A stretch of 64,000 nt of DNA, taken from contig OX638370.1 of the NCBI GenBank assembly GCA_951812925.1, positions 42,721,948-42,785,947 of the forward strand, in the 5' to 3' direction. The translations under genes and the position numbers were made by a program. The notes beneath the pieces are model-generated. The model did not search any database and had not been told where the DNA came from. It saw nothing but the letters and a program-made list of their open reading frames with translations. Origin of the DNA: Calliopum simillimum (Eukaryota; Arthropoda; Insecta; Diptera; Lauxaniidae). This document shows, piece after piece, positions 12,088 through 23,316 of the stretch (its first letter is position 1; each line of letters opens with the position of its first letter).

Positions 12088-12239
12088 ATCTTCTCTTATT
12101 ATACGAGCTAAAATTGTATGATTTTTTGTTTATTTTTTTGTACTCAATATTTTTTTCTCGAAAACGGCTAAAGCGATTTCAATGAATCTTAGAATAGTCT
12201 TAGATATTATCATACAATGAAAAATAAGCTAGGTTTAAA

Positions 12240-13200
12240 CTTTCCAAATGCTCACCAGAGGGCGTGGCACTGTCCTAAATTTTAAATTTGATTTAGTCAT
12301 AACTCGCAAACCATGCAAAGTATTTAAATAAAATTTGAGGAGCGGGAACTGCTTAATAATACCTTGTAACAGACAAAAAATGGGCGGGATCAAAGAAGTG
12401 CCACGCCCACTTTTCAGCCCTTAAAAATTTTGATTCAATATTACTTGAAAACGACTCCAACAATTTTAATGAAAATTTAGGAGATGTTACCTCTGTAAAC
12501 AAGGATTAATATGTTAAATGTTGTTGTATTGGGAAAATTCGTTGAAGGGCGTGGCACCTCCCACAAAAATATGAAACGGTATAAAAAGAAAACTAATAAA
12601 GCAAACATTCTGAAATTAACTGTGAGGTACGCAATTGCTAATTGACATCTCTGTTATAAAAGTAGGCGAAATATCGCCGTTGCGCGTGGAACCTCCCATA
12701 CAAGCAAAATACGTTAAATGCTATTTCTCGCAAATGCTACAAGATATTTTAATGAAATTTGGTGTGTATATACTGCTTATTAATGCCTTACAACAACCGA
12801 AAAGTGGGCGGTATCAAAGAAGTACCACGCCTCCTTTTTAACCATTGAAAATTTTGATTCAATATTACTCGAAAACGACTCCAACAATTTTAATGAAAAT
12901 TTAGGAGATGTTACCACTGCAAAGAAGGATTAATATGTGAAATGTCGTTGTATTGGGAAAATTCGTTGAAGGGCGTGGCACCTCCCACAAAAATATAATA
13001 CGCTATAAATAGAAAACTACAAAAGCAATCTTGCTGAATTTAAATGTAGGGAGTCTACTTGCTATTTGGCACCTACGACCTGAAAGTGGGCAAAATATCG
13101 CCGGTACACGTGGAACCTCCCATACAAGAAAAAAACATCAAATGCTATTTCTCGCAAATGGTACAACATATTTCAATGAAATTCGGTGCAGTTTTATGAA
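12240..13200. repeat. DINE-1-like repeat block, about 420-bp direct duplication
   Basis: Two long direct copies (about 12,370-12,790 and 12,795-13,200) share blocks such as CGAAAACGACTCCAACAATT, GTTGTATTGGGAAAATTCGT and GGGCGTGGCACCTCCCAC. The phrase GTGCCACGCCC is typical of the core of DINE-1/INE-1 (Helentron-related) repeats in flies. No hallmark termini of an intact element are visible, so this is an internal part or an expanded core. Confidence 0.6.
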
Positions 13201-14284
13201 CTTTTTGACGCTGAATCGATCTTCATCAGCAGAACTGTCATTATACCTGCAGGATTTTGAAATATCCTTGCTTGAAATTGAAGAAAACGCTTTGTTCAGT
13301 CTCATAGCGTACCTACAAAAATAGGTGAAATTCTTTTATATTAATAGCTTCGAATAGACGCACTCTTCTTTATCAAAATATCCTTTCAGATTTTTCCAGT
13401 AGGACTGTTATTTTTCGAGTTTTGATCCTTTGAAGATAAGATATTTCAGCCCCCATACAAAAGACGAAATATTTTAGGGCATTCTATTTGAGTTTTTGAT
13501 ATTTTTCTATACCATTCGATTCTTTCCGAGTTCTTTTTAATTATTATTTTCATCGGTTTATTTATCATTTTGAAAGCATGACTATTAGAGGTGAAAAGGT
13601 ACAAGTTGCATAACAAAAAATAGCTATGAATAAAAACATCGACTAAAATAATAAGACCAGATTGTTGACCGAGCAGGGATCGGTCTCCAGGTACTTATAA
13701 ATTATATTAGAAAATATAGTTCATCACGCTCATTCAAATATTAAAATCATCTCACAATACGGAAGTTAGCATTTCAAAAACCCAACTGTTTTGAATAAAT
13801 GAGATTCGGTATTTTGTATACTCAACTCCTATGAGCAATTTTTTTTGTAATATTTTATTTCTGAGGCCAGAACCAGCACTTAAATCACGACCCAATACCC
13901 ACAACCAAGATCGCTTTGTGTTTCTGTAAGAGAGCAGGCAAATTAGAAAGTGTATATCGAAAATTACTATTTTTGTTTTGAATTGATGCCTTTTCGTTGC
14001 GATCGTCAAGCAAAGGGATTTATTATTTTATAATTGATTTGTTGTTGTCATTCCATCCCTCGAATTTGAAATTTTTATGTTTTAATTTTTTCAAAGCATG
14101 ATTGGGGACTCACATTTTGCAAATTTCGTGAGCCAGCTCTTTTAATCAGCCGATTAAATATTTTAGCTCCCTTACGTTACTTGCGTGCACACCTCTGAAA
14201 TTGGGGGATCATTTTCTATGGTTGTCAATTCTGCATAATAAAATTTTTTCGTAGAGTTAACACAGAAAAACAGTAGCTGAAATA
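13201..14284. other. No gene seen
   Basis: AT-rich sequence with short chance ORFs (13031-13324 plus, 13752-14009 minus), neither with a recognisable domain. No inverted or tandem structure was seen. Confidence 0.35.
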
Positions 14285-15215
14285 TATATAAAAGTAGTAA
14301 GGGTGTATCCTTTGGCCTGGCCTAACATTAAATACCCTACACTACAGTATTTTGAAAATTTTGCTTATATGTGAGGTGCCGAGTTTACCCAGTTTTTGCA
14401 CTAGCTTGCATTTATAGTTCTTAATGTCAGAGTGAAATTAGGTTGGATTATCTCAAAAAATGTTTTATATATAGCGTTATCAAGCTCTTGCTTGGGTGGT
14501 GCCACTCCCTATTGTCCATATTCGTCTAGTTTAAGCTCAGAGTGTGCACTTATGGTCCTTAGTATTCGAGTGAAATTTAGTTGGATTATCTCAAAAAACT
14601 CTTTCAGTACACAATTTTGAAATGTATGCTTATATGGGAGTTGCCACGCCCCCTTATCTGATTTTATTTTTTTATTTTATTTTATTTTGCTCAGAGCTTG
14701 CATTTACAGTTCTTAGTGTTTGAGTTAAATTTAGTTCAATAATCTCAAATAACGCTTTCAGTATAACCTTGTGAAGCTTTTGCGTATAAGAAGGGTGCCA
14801 CGCCTTCTTGTCCGAATCCACCTAGCTTTTGCTTAGAGCTTGCGCTAATAGTTCATAGTATTTATGTGTAGTTTGGTTGCATTGTCGTGAAAAATACTCA
14901 TAAAGTTGCATTTTGAACATATTTTTTGTATGGGCGGTAGGCGTGTCCGTTAACCGATTTCACTAATTTTCAATTCCACGTGCTAGCTTTGACGACGGAG
15001 GCAATGCACTAAATTTAATTGAATTATCTTGCTCAGTTTTCTCGTAAACAATATTTCCACGCACAGCCAGACAGACGGACATGGCTATATCAACTCAGGA
15101 GGTGACGCTGATCAAAAATATGTATACTTTTCTATATCTGCTACTCCTCCTTTTCTGCGTTACAAACGGAAGGACAAAGTGAATATACTCTGGGTGTAGG
15201 GTATAAAAAAGTCGA
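14285..15215 (+). mobile_element. DINE-1-like (Helentron-type non-autonomous) element
   Basis: Starts near AAAAGTAGTAAGGGTGTATC and ends near GGGTGTAGGGTATAAAA. The right quarter contains CAGACGGACATGGCTATATC, a CGCTGATCAAAAATATGTATAC segment and TTTCTGCGTTACAAACGG, in the order known for DINE-1/INE-1 repeats of flies. The left part is an imperfect tandem array of roughly 150-180-bp units, each with AGCTTGCATTTATAGTTCTT-like and GGTGCCACGCCC-like phrases. No ORF. A terminal piece of the same family occurs inverted at 33383-33450. Confidence 0.65.
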
Positions 15216-18200
15216 TTAATTTTTTTTTAGAAATTAACGAAATATGCGAAGCGGGCAAGCTAAGTGCACTGAGAAGCGGTTAGGGACAGGATGGAGAATG
15301 AGTTTCTAACACTTTATGTTATAACTTCATAGTAAAATATTAAAAATTTATTTTTTTTTTTCAAGCAATTCGTATAGAAGCTCTGGTTAAGTATATGTTT
15401 TAAATAGTTAAAATATCATATTTTAAATTTAAGCATGGCTTAGAGCCATGTATTACAAAGATATTGGAATTTTCTTGTACCAGAGTATAAAGTGATGGGT
15501 ATAAATTCAAAACATTTGAATACAGTATGAGAGATATAAAACAAAGCTGACAATCTCAACATTTTTCATGAAAGTATTTGATAGTGCCATCTAGTTGCAA
15601 TTGATGAAAGCTTCTGTTCAGACACGTTCATGAAAGAAGCGGAGATTGACTCCTTGGTGTCGATAGCACCCTCATAACTTATAGCTCATAACGCAACTTT
15701 TAGAACCACTCTACTGCTTCATGCTGACGTATTTAGTATGGGAACATTCAAACTTATAACTAAAAGCATTCTATCGATACTTATTGAATCAAAGAGACTG
15801 AAATTTATTCAAAACGTTTTTTTCAATTTTTTTGATATCCCAGAGACTGTTTGTAGTAAATTATCGAATTATCTAATTTTTATTTCAAGATTTTTGATTA
15901 TTTGCAATATTTTCGTATTGATACCAAATATCAATTTATGTGTCACGATACCATATTTGTTAGTTGCAAAAAAGCAACACAATTGTAGGGCAAATTCTTC
16001 ACCATATGCACTACATACGTATGGAAAGCCTGACATTTTATGTTTTGTATTTGGATGTGGGGTTACACTTTGAGTTGCGTTACTGTCCATCGCCGTATTT
16101 TTCTGCTTTTCTGGGGAAAAAATAAAAAAAATTAATTGGTTGATGCTCATCGTGATTCGTGGCCAATGTTGTCGACATTTGCGCGCTGTGTTACAGCGCA
16201 ATGAAATGTTAATCAAATTATTTAAAAATATTGACATTGAATAAATGGATGGTTGTTTGTGGGAGCATGTTTCGTTGCAGAAACAGGTTATTTCTTAATT
16301 TATTATTGGAAATCCGTTTTAATTAGGCCGCTTCAGTTGTGTTCTGTGATTTATGTATGTAAGCATAATGAAATTGGGTCAGGGACGCGAAAATATCAAT
16401 GCATTTACTATGAAATGTTCTTTTTGTGTATGCTGCTGAATTTACCTTACAAAATAGTAAATTAGTTCTACATACGTATGCTGCATTTTGATTAGAATAC
16501 GGATACATCTAATCAATTTAAAAAAAAAAAAAGTTTTATAGATGGTAGGTATGCACATGGAAAGGATCTAAGAGACATTTCAGTAAAAGCATGAAACCAT
16601 ATTGAACAGGAAAATATACTTTTGATGAAAAATTATTGATTTATCAGAAGTTACTAAGAGATTTGTTATGAAAAACACACATTGATAGATGTAATTTTCA
16701 TTTGAACATATTGTGCGGAGGTAATAAACCAGTCCAACCAAACCTTTAGCACCATTTTCGAAAGTCCCGAAAACTAGAACAGTGTAATTAAATCGACCGT
16801 AAAATGGATGATCTAAAAGCCAACGACGCGATGAGGTTGCAAAAATTCTTTTTGGAGACTCTATAAAACTTATACCTACCTGGGAAGGAACAATCATATA
16901 TGTAGTTACAATGGGATCGGAACTCTATGTAAGTCTGAACTTGGGACGGCAGACCAAGTAATACATAGCCATTATTTAAGGAAAACGAAATGAGTGGCTT
17001 AAAAATTTTTATTGAATCAGAATGTAGGTACTAATCTCTATCAAGCATTACCCTTAGAGTTGTTAAACTGCTTTCATAGCTGCATAAATACATAAGGGTG
17101 TCCTTTACATTAATGTTTTTGTCCAATTTCAATGATGGATAATAAACTTTTTTTTTTGATTTTTTTCAGAATTTTATGTTGTGCTCTGATTAACCCCGTT
17201 GAACCCTGATTGGCTCTTTGAAAAATTTTACCATCTGTATATTAAAATTATGATTGCGCCCAAATGAATACAGCTGGATGCATAAAATTGGTACAAATAA
17301 CAACAGCAAATTGTACACCGCATTCCCCACAACCGACATACACGGGTATGTATGGGATAAAAGGGCTCAGAACACGAACTGAAACAAATGAATCAGAATC
17401 CATTTCAATTTCAGCATGTCAGTTTAAAAAGAATCACGCATTATCTGCCACAAGATCCCTTTTGAAAAAAGTACCTCTACATGAATTACCCTAGTATATG
17501 AAAAACACAGCAATGGCAATTGACAAAGTTTCATAATATGCTTAATACTGTAGCTTAAGCCAACCACATATATGTGCTATTTATAGGGGTTTTGGGCTAA
17601 AAGTCACCACCATTGGCTATCTATGAATTCCTTTTGTATTTTTTTTTTAGTTATTTGTATTTAGAAATGTTTTTTAGGATACTTCTGAAAGTTTCAACTC
17701 CGTGTCTATTACAGTTTATGAGAAATTGCTGCTTCTGTTTCAAAAACATTGAGTAATCGTCACGCCTACCCCCAAAACAATGCTTTATAAAGCCTATATG
17801 GGAGGTGGGTGTGGGCTGTCATCTGGCGTTGAGAAAAAGAATGGATTTATAGTAGGAATTAAGTGTAATTTTAAGAAATGCGGAGGAGATACAATAAATA
17901 ATAACCACACTGTGAGCTTGTCCGATTTCCTTTTCAGTTTCTGTTTGCCGATATTTTGTCAGAACTAAAAAGAGTCGTGGCAACACTTTTTCTGCCTTGG
18001 TTAGGTTGGCCAACTTACCAACGACCAGTCGTCCTGTACTAGAAAGACCTCGATTGTAGCACCCTTGCCTCCACAATTCCCTGAGGTCAGGATAGAAAAT
18101 ATCCAAAGAACTACAGCTTTAGCAGCGGTTGATGTCTGTTGGTGAGAAGGTCATGATTTCCTGACGAAATCAAATCCAAGAATTGATGAAATATCTTGAG

Positions 18201-18228
18201 CTTAAATCCTTCGGTGCGTCATTAATAA
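15216..18228. other. Three kilobases without a supported gene
   Basis: Several ORFs of 60-120 codons on both strands (for example 15869-16237 minus, 16580-16897 minus, 17264-17494 plus) show no domain I recognise and no splice pattern. The 16580-16900 interval is compositionally less AT-rich and could be an old transposon piece. No terminal repeats found. Confidence 0.35.
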
Positions 18229-18540
18229 CACAGGTTTACAAAAAAAAAAAAAAAATGTCATGGCGTTTTGACCAGACTAGATGTTTCCTAGGGACTTTGA
18301 CGTCCTGAATCTGAATTCGGGGTCCTTTTTTTCTAGAACGTCTGAGAAAAAAGACTTCAAGGTCATATGGAGGTCAAAATGGTCATATGTCGTTTAGTGA
18401 TAAATTCGCTAAAATTCTGAAACTAGTTTTATATCATTGGATTCTAAGCCTTTAAAAAGAATATGTGATTGAAAACGGTCTCTCGGACCTAGTTTCGGAG
18501 ATATAGCCATCGGACACATTTTTTTTTTTGTAAACCTGTG
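18229..18540. mobile_element. 312-bp MITE E with TAA target duplication
   Basis: Ends CACAGGTTTACAAAAAAAA and its complement; TAA flanks both sides (18226-18228, 18541-18543). A 3-bp TWA-type duplication is typical of PIF/Harbinger elements, so that superfamily is the likely source. The interior contains GGTCATATGGAGGTCAAAAT, a GGTCA/TGACC-rich tract recalling the tip of foldback G. Non-coding. Confidence 0.8.
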
Positions 18541-19335
18541 TAATTAGTCTGCAAAAAAACGATATCGTTTATGAAACTTTTGTTCAACCATTCTAACGTC
18601 ACAAACTGGTGCCAATCGAAGTAAAAGCTGGCCAAAAATCGTGAAATCAACTTTCGATTTCGATTATTTTTTCAGCCTAGTTTTGTCAAGAGAGCACCAG
18701 CGCATGATTTGGCGTTAGAAATATTACGTAATATCGAGTTGCCTCTCTTGTACCTTAACGCAAAGTCGTAGTCCATAGCACAGATCTTCTTTGCAAGAGT
18801 AACATATGTATGCATTGTTATTGGTTTCTAAAACAAAGTTATGTTAAAAAACGTCATTGGATTATATGGAGGACATCCCACAAGTACGTAAAAAATGATT
18901 ATCAATACTAAATTAGAAAATATTGGTGGTTTTTGCGAGACATACAAATTACAGAGTCATAGAGCTACAAACAAACTACCACCTACTACCACTTACTACC
19001 ACCTACTAAAACCTACTACCACTTTGGCGACAACGAGGTCTTTTTACCAAATGATTTTTCTATGATTGGTGAAAAAATTGGGAACTCGTAGGCGCTCGTT
19101 TGCTTCCTATGCTTGCTCACAATGAGAGATTTTGCTAGTCCGGATGCTCCTTATAAAAATGCAGCCGTAGTTTGAAATTTAGTCTGCAAACTTAAATTTC
19201 TTATGCGGAGATTGGTTTTAAAAATCAGAAAAATTGAACGAAAATTACTTCCACCTTCCATACAAATATTGGTTTTTTTTTTTGGTACAATTATACGGTT
19301 GGTACCATATGCCTACATCGGTTTATGTAGTTTAG
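18541..19335. other. Non-coding spacer with a short tandem repeat
   Basis: No ORF with a recognisable domain. A run of four to five imperfect CTACCACCTA-like units lies at about 18972-19024. The sequence upstream of 19336 could be a decayed 5' part of the transposon protein that follows, but a stop codon at 19333 closes its frame. Confidence 0.4.
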
Positions 19336-19665
19336 ATTTACGGTTACGCTGTGATTGATGCGCCGGCTTTACCAATTGGACAACTGTCCGAAGAAGCCCA
19401 GGATGCCCGAAATAAAGGCATCGCGAAGATCTCGCGAAAGCTTTGCGCAAAAAACTTCTCTTGTGTACATACGATGAAAGATATTTTTAACAGACTCCTG
19501 GCGTCTTTAGAACCGTTACTATCATCATTGAATAAAATACAACCCAAAACAAGTGGCCCGCTTAGTCCAAAACTTTTGGAATTTCTAATTCCGTCCTCTC
19601 CATGTTCAGCGAATATTGATTTGGACAATGACAGTGATTCAGAATGTTTTGATATGGACGTCTGA
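19336..19665 (+). pseudogene. C-terminal tail of a transposon-associated protein
   Basis: The open frame runs from just after a stop at 19333 to TGA at 19665. It begins IYGYAVIDAPALPIGQLSEE, continues with AQDARNKGIAKISRKLCAKN, and includes MKDIFNRLLASLEPLLSSL and KTSGPLSPKLLEFL, ending in an acidic Ser/Asp tail. I recall the pattern LPIGxLSEEAQDARNK from the ends of large repeat-encoded proteins in arthropod genomes; the exact family cannot be named from memory. Only about 105 residues are present and nothing upstream is open, so this is a truncated relic. It has its own natural-looking stop codon and lies 145 bp upstream of foldback F. Confidence 0.5.
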
Positions 19666-19810
19666 ATGTGTAAAGTACTCGCAGAGTTGTTACTGGTATG
19701 GTTTTTCTGATGTTGTTGCTGACATCAAATTTCACAACGTGATTTGCAGAAGCGATACTGCTTTTTTTTTTTTTTTTTTTGAGAATAAAACTTATGTTAA
19801 ATTACTTATT

Positions 19811-21680
19811 AGAGTGGTCCAAATTTTGTATGGAAAAACCAAAAGTGTTAAAAAGTCAAGGTGCGCGCGACTTTTCTGAATCCTTGGATCCTGCTGATTA
19901 CAAAAAGTGCTTTGGAACCAAAAAAAAATTGCGTTTAGATATTCCGCAACGAGCTTGAAGTTACTTTTTTAGGAATTTTTGAGTTTTTGAGTACTATTTT
20001 AATTTAAACGCTATATCTTTTTAACCAGATAAGGTATTTGCAAAAATTAAATTGCATTTTGTTAAAAATATTTTGGGCCATTTTTTGCATTAATAATAAT
20101 TAATGTTGTATTTTCCAATTTTTTTTAGCAGCACTTTAAACTTCAAAATTTTTTAATTTTTTGAGGTATTTGCACTTTCAAGAACTGATTTTTTTCTTAT
20201 TTTGCTCAAGCGAATTTTTTTTTATGTTTCTATTTTCTTACGCATTAATTTATCTATCAACTGACTCCAACAACTAAGCCACCAGCTTCACTTTACTTGC
20301 TAAAAACCGTAAAGTTTAATCAAATTTGGCCAAAAAAAAAACTTTGAGTTTAAAATTTTCCTGGTGAAACAGAAACAACAATAGTCATTTAAGATGTAAT
20401 TGTTCATGAAAATTCTAAATTCGGTCTCAGAATTGCTCTATCTTGTACGGTTTTAGAGATATCCTAACCTAAAAATGCAAAAAACACCGTTTTTGATAAT
20501 TTTGAAGCTGTTATATAACGACATGGTAACTTTCAGCTTGGTATTGAAAATAAAAGTGAAGGCATTATTCTTGAAAACCCAATTTAAATTAAATCGATAT
20601 CTCTTTAATCCTCTGAAATATCGTAAGTAGAAATAATAAAAAAACGTTTTTTTTTGCACTTTTTCAACTTTTTAAGTTGGGATAACTCCGAGAATAAAAA
20701 AGATATCGGTATAATTTGAATTGGATTTTAAAGAAACAGACTGGCACTTTTAACCACTATACCATCTTTTGTGGCTGAAAGTAACCTTGACTTGTAATAT
20801 CACTTTAAAAATAGCAAAAACGGTGTTTTTTATACTTTTATGTTTGAATATCTCCTTAACCGTACAAGATAGAGCAATTTTAAGACTGAATTCGGAATCA
20901 ACAGTAACAAATACATCGAAAATGGCTATTTTAGTTTATTTTTGACAAAATTTTTTTTTAGTTTTTTTTAGAAGATCTATGAAAACTATCTGTTAATCTG
21001 TTTTGCCAAAAATAACAAGAAGTGCAAAAATTTCGATATTGCGAAGAATGTTGTTTTACTCAGAAGATTATAAACTAATGATTTTATAAAAAACAAGTGG
21101 TATCTTACGTCATCCCATTGAGATATCTTATTTCAATGCCTTGAAAACACTAAAATGAATTTTTTTTTTGAGTCTAATTTAATTATACTTAATAGTTTCT
21201 AGTGAGTAAAAGTATTACTAATAGCTTAGTTGTTGGAATTATTTTGAAGATAAATTAATGCATAAAAATATAAAAATGTTTAAAAAAATTTGCTAGAGCA
21301 AAATAAGAAAAAAATCGGTTGTTAAAAATGCAAACACCTCAAAAAATTAACAAATTTTTAAGTTTAAAGTGCTGCTAAAAAAAATTGGCAAAAAGTAGAT
21401 TAATTATTATTAATGCAAAACATGGCTCAAAATATTCCTAACAAAATGCAATTTAATTTTTGCAAATATTTTATCTGGTTCAAAAGGTATAGCGTTTAAA
21501 TTAAAAAGAGAACTCAAAAACTCAAAAATTCCTAAGAAAGTACCTTCAAGCTCGTTGCGGAATATCTAAACGCAATTTTTTTTTTATTCCAAAGCACTTT
21601 TTGTAATCAGCAGGATCCAAGGATTCAGAAAAGTCGCGCGCACCTTGACTTTTTAACACTTTCGGATTTTGGACCACTCT
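19811..21680. mobile_element. Foldback element F, exact 10-bp target duplication
   Basis: Ends AGAGTGGTCCAAA and its complement. The ten bases ATTACTTATT occur directly outside both ends (19801-19810 and 21681-21690) with no mismatch. Arms are about 480 bp (to about 20290 and from about 21215) and include CAAGGTGCGCGCGACTTTTC and CAACGAGCTTGAAG-type blocks. A TSD of 9-10 bp with long inverted arms fits MULE/Mutator-like or classic FB-type elements. The loop contains a second palindrome at 20405-20925. No transposase is encoded. Confidence 0.93.
20405..20925. mobile_element. Hairpin module in the loop of F
   Basis: A roughly 520-bp palindrome with arms of about 250 bp. Shared blocks are ATTGCTCTATCTTGTACGGT in both arms and AAAAACACCGTTTTTG-like sequence. 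The same module type, GGTCT, AATTGCTCTAT and GAGATAT in that order, occurs in elements B, K and L, so it appears to be a separate recurrent unit rather than part of F. No target duplication could be read because the loop sides of F are not alignable. Confidence 0.6.
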
Positions 21681-21744
21681 ATTACTTATTTATTTCATTA
21701 CTGAAGAAATTAATAATTCTTTTCAAAAGAAATTGCAAATATTT

Positions 21745-22060
21745 TAATTACAAAAATTTATTAGTAGAGCATCTTGAAACTTTTGTGTATATGAAAGGTG
21801 CCACGCACTCCTGTCTGAGTTCAGCCAGTTTCATTCAAAGCTTGAAATTACTGCCTTATCATAAAACGCTTTCAGCATTGCATTTTGGATTTTTTACTTA
21901 TATGGGAGGTGCCACGCCCTTCTGTCCGAGTTCGCCTAGTTTTTGCTCAAAGATTCATTTAATATTCTTAGTATCTGAGTAAAATTTGGGCGGACTATCT
22001 CAAAAAACGCTTTCTGTATCGCAATTTGGAACTTTTGTTTACTTATATGGGAGTAGCGCC
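21745..22060 (+). repeat. DINE-1-like core fragment
   Basis: Two imperfect units containing GGTGCCACGCACTCCTGTCT and GGTGCCACGCCCTTCTGTCC, AGTTCGCCTAGTTTTTGCTC and CTCAAAAAACGCTTTCTGTA, matching the unit type of the element at 14285-15215. No termini are visible. Confidence 0.6.
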
Positions 22061-22308
22061 CAACTGCAACTGGCTTACTTTCTTCTAAGACATTCTATAA
22101 ATCATATGTCCAACTTTTTACCCTTCATCTGTTTCATCTGTCCTTTGACAGGATTTTCTTCATTCGGAAAATATCGGAAAAGAAAACTAATAATGACAAA
22201 AGTGACTATACGTCGATGTAAATGTTAAAAACTCTTATTACTGAGCTGTTGTCTACTAGCGGCAATAACAGCAAAGTTACACATATTATCTGCTATAAAA
22301 CAACAGAC
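22061..22308. other. Unique spacer
   Basis: Less AT-rich, non-repetitive sequence leading into the GAGA-rich block. No gene seen. Confidence 0.3.
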
Positions 22309-22570
22309 AGAGAGAGAGAGAGAGAGAAAGAGAGTGGCAATGCTACCATAAATTTACTACTCTCCCAAAGCTTTTCCAAGAAAAAGCTCAGCGCTTCCAA
22401 GCGCTCTTCTCTCTCACTATTTTTCTCTCTAGCTCTTTTTATGCTTTGCAAATTAACTTCCGACGCCAGCATGCAGCATCCAGCGTCCCAATTTCTTTCT
22501 GTGAACGAAGTTAATTGAGTAGAAAAGCTCAATATTCTCTTTTCTAACTCTTTCTCTCATTAACGACATG
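22309..22570. promoter_or_regulatory. GAGA/CT-rich block, possible regulatory DNA
   Basis: A (GA)n run at 22309-22334 is followed by a CT-rich stretch with several CTCTC repeats to 22560. GAGA and CTCTC runs are binding-site-like for GAGA factor in flies and are common near promoters and Polycomb response elements. That function is inference; the sequence shows only the repeats. ORFs on both strands here (22222-22518, 22293-22532) arise from the low-complexity sequence. Confidence 0.3.
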
Positions 22571-23316
22571 TAAATGTCAAATAACTCTCTTGTAAAGAAA
22601 AGAAGTCAATCATACACATTTACACTCACACACTTGGTAGGTATGGCAAAAAACGAAACACGAATAGAGGTCAACTACTTCCGAGCAATGATGCTGCTGC
22701 TGCGATGCGAACCTTTTCCATTGTCTTATGTTTTGACATTTTGTTTTTAGTTTTTGTTTTTGTATGTTTTTAATGTTCTCCATTTATGCATCATGCTCGG
22801 CTCTAACCGTTAAGGATTTGTACTTAACGTGTGTGTGTGTGTGTGTGAGTGAGTTTAATGCTTTAGTTGGGCGCTTCGTTTATCCTTGCGTTCGTCAGTA
22901 CGTACGTTCGTTGCTAGTCAAATCCTGAGAGCGCTTCACCGGTAAAATTTATGACTTTTTTACTTTACGAGCTTCTCTATCTTATTTGCATTTGGCGTGT
23001 CCTGTAAAAGGGCATGGAGGTTGTTTGATTTCGAATTGACTTGGTTTTCTCTTAATGACCAGTTAAAATCATAGTAACTAGTGGAGGTGATTTGACTTGC
23101 TTTTGTTAGTATTTAACTGAAATTGCCATACGAAAAAGTTTTTAAATGAAAAGGAGAAACAATTAAATAAAAAAAAAAAAAATAAAGTTTTGTTTTTTAG
23201 GCTTAGCATTGGTGGAGGTTTAAATCTGTACCACTGCCTTCATTAAAATAAAGTTGACTGAAACTCTATTTGTTTAAAAATGATATTCTTTCAAATTACA
23301 CTAGTTTACAGCCAAA
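22571..23316. other. Unique DNA with (GT)n microsatellite
   Basis: Contains a (GT)n tract at 22829-22847 and, at 22880-22945, a complex stretch with TCGTCAGTACGTACGTTCGT that includes an Inr-like TCAGTA. No TATA box at the proper distance and no ORF was found. Looks like host regulatory or intergenic DNA. Confidence 0.3.

Noticed and set aside
16580..16897. 105-codon minus-strand ORF (SSRRWLLDHPFYGRFNYTV)
   Set aside because: Looked transposase-like at first, but I could not match it to any motif; no ends or neighbours support an element.
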